Source: Neptunomonas marina (GTDB lineage: Bacteria; Pseudomonadota; Gammaproteobacteria; Pseudomonadales; Balneatricaceae). From it: a DNA stretch of 64,000 nt. The position numbers and the translations under genes are program-made. The stretch lies in assembly GCF_004005935.1 (NCBI RefSeq), contig NZ_SACQ01000001.1:837485-901484 (forward strand). The letters are read 5' to 3'. Below, in pieces: positions 62,526 through 64,000 of the stretch. Within the stretch, counting starts at the first letter, position 1, and every line of letters begins with the position of its first letter. The notes under the pieces are model-generated. The model saw nothing but the letters and a program-made list of their open reading frames with translations. It searched no databases and was not told where the DNA came from.

Positions 62526-63119
62526 TCAGGCGTTGGGGTCAAAGGGTTCAAATTCGCCATAAACCTGATGAATGGGTAAAACACCGGATGTGAACGGCAA
62601 ATCGAGATCTGCCGGATCGTCTTCAGGGCCTGTTGCGCGCACTTTTGCAGAGACATGCTCCAGTGAGATGGCAATGACGCTGGTGGCTTTCATCTCGGTG
62701 GCATTGGGTGGGCGCGTCTCTTTTGAGCGGCCTTTTTTAAACTTCTCTAGCAGGGCATCTAACGCTTCGCGTTTCTCTTGCTCGTCTTCAACCAATTTAG
62801 GCGTGCCAAACAGCATGACCGAACGGTAGTTAACCGAGTGGTGAAAGGCTGATTTCGCAAACACAATGCCATCAAGTGCAGATACCGTGATGCAAGTTTT
62901 ACCCTCCGTTAGAATGGCGTTAATCAGGCCGTTTTTGCTGGAGCCATGGATATAGAGCGTATCGCCGATACGCCAATGCAGGTTGGGCTGCACCGCAGGG
63001 TAACCATCCACCACACCGCCGATGTGGCAAAGGTATGTATCATCAAGGATTTGATTGATCTGCTCTCGATTATAAACAGCACGTTTTAAACCGCGCTTCA
63101 CCTGTGTTTGGGGCTGCAT
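62526..63119 (-). CDS. Pyridoxamine 5'-phosphate oxidase-like flavoprotein
   Basis: A 197-aa split-barrel FMN-binding protein of the PPOX/NimA-like group. It has RAVYNREQINQILDDTYLCHIGGVVDGYPAVQPNLHWRIGDTLYIHGSS, TVSALDGIVFAKSAFHHSVNYRSVMLFGTPK, and a C-terminal extension. The function is probably an FMN-dependent oxidoreductase or small-molecule detoxifier. The ATG at 63117-63119 was chosen; an open reading to 63215 starts in the promoter gap. It is divergent from a MocR/PdxR-type regulator, a frequent pairing. Confidence 0.9.
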   Translation of the reverse strand: MQPQTQVKRGLKRAVYNREQINQILDDTYLCHIGGVVDGYPAVQPNLHWRIGDTLYIHGSSKNGLINAILTEGKTCITVSALDGIVFAKSAFHHSVNYRSVMLFGTPKLVEDEQEKREALDALLEKFKKGRSKETRPPNATEMKATSVIAISLEHVSAKVRATGPEDDPADLDLPFTSGVLPIHQVYGEFEPFDPNA

Positions 63120-63232
63120 AGTTCCACTCTCAGCTTTGTCGTTATCGGTTGGAACAGCGTATAGTGGCCAGTGGTATCTAAGAAGATCCAATTCTAAGAT
63201 TAAAATAAGAACCACTTTGCGAGATCAACGCC

Positions 63233-64000
63233 GTGCTGTTCCAACCCTTGCTGTCGAAAACCTCTGATTCACGTACCCCAAAATATGAGCAGCTCTACGA
63301 GTTGCTGCGCGAGGCCATTTTAGATGGCCGCATCTCAGCAGGCGATAAACTACCCGCGACTCGGGATCTGAGCCAGCAGTTGGGTATTGGGCGTAACGCG
63401 GTGATTACCGCATTTGAGATGCTGGTGGCCGAGGGTTTTTTGGAAACACGCCATGGAGCAGGTACGTTCGTGGCTCACCTTGAAGGGTTAATTCCGGTGT
63501 TGCGCCGGGGCGAAACCAGCACGACAGTGGTGAAAACTAATAGCCTTTCCGATGCGATGGGGCGTATTGATGCTTTTGCCGCAGCACAAAGTGATCACCG
63601 TAGCGGCACCATCATGTTGCCAGCCAACCCTCCCACAGCGCTTTTTCCTCACAAAGCGTGGCAGCGCTGTACGCAACAGGCAGCACGTCAACACGACTAT
63701 GATCGTGCCGATTTAATGGGTGATCAGTTGTTGCGTCAGGAGCTTGCAGATTACCTATCATTGACACGGGGCATTCGCTGCAGCGCGGAGCAGATCATGC
63801 TGACCTCAGGTTCGTTGCATGGTATCGCAATGGCGTTGCAGGTTTTGGTGAATCCGCGGGAGCGCGTTTTACTCGAAGATCGGGGCTATCCGGGCATCGA
63901 TGGTGCCCTAACTGGCATCGGCGCATCGCCGCAGATTATGCCTTGTGATGACCATGGCGTGCTCACCGATCATCTGGCAGCTTACACAGCCCGTGTCATG
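63233..64000 (+). CDS. MocR/PdxR-type GntR regulator with aminotransferase domain, partial
   Basis: The beginning (256 codons) of a MocR-family regulator. A GntR winged helix (YEQLYELLREAILDGRISAGDKLPATRDLSQQLGIGRNAVITAFEMLVAEGFLETRHGAGTFVA, residues ~18-80) is followed by a fold-type-I PLP aminotransferase-like domain (LRQELADYLSLTRGIRCSAEQIMLTSGSLHGIAMALQVL). The 3' part lies beyond the window. It starts at the GTG at 63233. PdxR-like members sense PLP and control vitamin-B6 genes, but other MocR regulators control unrelated targets, including adjacent flavoproteins. Confidence 0.92.
   Translation, partial: MLFQPLLSKTSDSRTPKYEQLYELLREAILDGRISAGDKLPATRDLSQQLGIGRNAVITAFEMLVAEGFLETRHGAGTFVAHLEGLIPVLRRGETSTTVVKTNSLSDAMGRIDAFAAAQSDHRSGTIMLPANPPTALFPHKAWQRCTQQAARQHDYDRADLMGDQLLRQELADYLSLTRGIRCSAEQIMLTSGSLHGIAMALQVLVNPRERVLLEDRGYPGIDGALTGIGASPQIMPCDDHGVLTDHLAAYTARVM

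Noticed and set aside
1-64000. CRISPR arrays, tRNA or rRNA genes, prophage
   Set aside because: No regularly spaced repeat arrays, cloverleaf-type genes, rRNA segments or phage structural genes were recognised on either strand by reading. A tRNAscan or Infernal run would be decisive for the small RNAs.

Overview
The window is a chromosomal stretch of a marine, moderately halophilic gammaproteobacterium, probably Oceanospirillales-like. This rests on the purM//perM-hda arrangement, a complete ectoine operon (ectABC-ask) with a divergent MarR regulator, many two-component, chemotaxis and c-di-GMP proteins, and mid-range GC. The genus cannot be fixed from sequence alone. No tRNA, rRNA or CRISPR array was seen. 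The outermost genes (purM on the left, a MocR/PdxR-type regulator on the right) are cut by the window edges.

Layout. 0-7.4 kb holds housekeeping genes: purM; then perM, hda, an RluA-type pseudouridine synthase, a small zinc-ribbon-like protein and tcdA; then an unknown gene with a UDG-family protein and a MmcQ/YjbR protein; then a DMT exporter. 7.5-17 kb is metabolic and miscellaneous: an SDR dehydrogenase behind a MerR/LiuR-like dyad, an FAD oxidoreductase plus cupin pair, an MFS transporter, a chemoreceptor, a DUF952-GFA fusion, PhnA and MAPEG. 17.2-21.6 kb is a phosphorelay: an MHYT-PAS-PAS-HisKA-REC-Hpt hybrid kinase and an HD-GYP response regulator. 23.4-28.1 kb is the ectoine cluster, whose control region carries an inverted repeat and a perfect 16-bp direct repeat.

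28.1-46 kb is rich in light biology. It contains CRY-DASH, a second photolyase/cryptochrome, DUF2256 and an FeS-BCP photolyase in one tightly packed run. Next comes a 1488-residue CheB-CheR-PAS-GGDEF-EAL protein, followed 18 bp later by a bacteriophytochrome photosensory core with no output domain and, overlapping by one base, a biliverdin-forming heme oxygenase. A BLUF photoreceptor lies back-to-back with a histidine kinase at 45.5 kb. The split phytochrome/c-di-GMP operon is the best candidate here for an incompletely described system: the red/far-red sensor would have to signal in trans, most simply to its large neighbour.

46-54.7 kb holds an ADH with its LysR regulator, a macro-domain gene, a PHP-glycosyltransferase fusion, an ibpA-type small heat-shock gene with a ROSE-like RNA thermometer, a DUF2185 protein and a second chemoreceptor. 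54.7-59.3 kb is a mobile island: an IS1380-family element, an A+T-rich beta-CASP metallo-nuclease-like gene with a possible winged-helix insert, and an IS5-family element. 59.4-64 kb returns to host genes: an EamA exporter, a RimB-RimK fusion (putative eraser and writer of glutamate tails), an Lrp regulator, and a PPOX-like flavoprotein divergent from a MocR/PdxR-type regulator.
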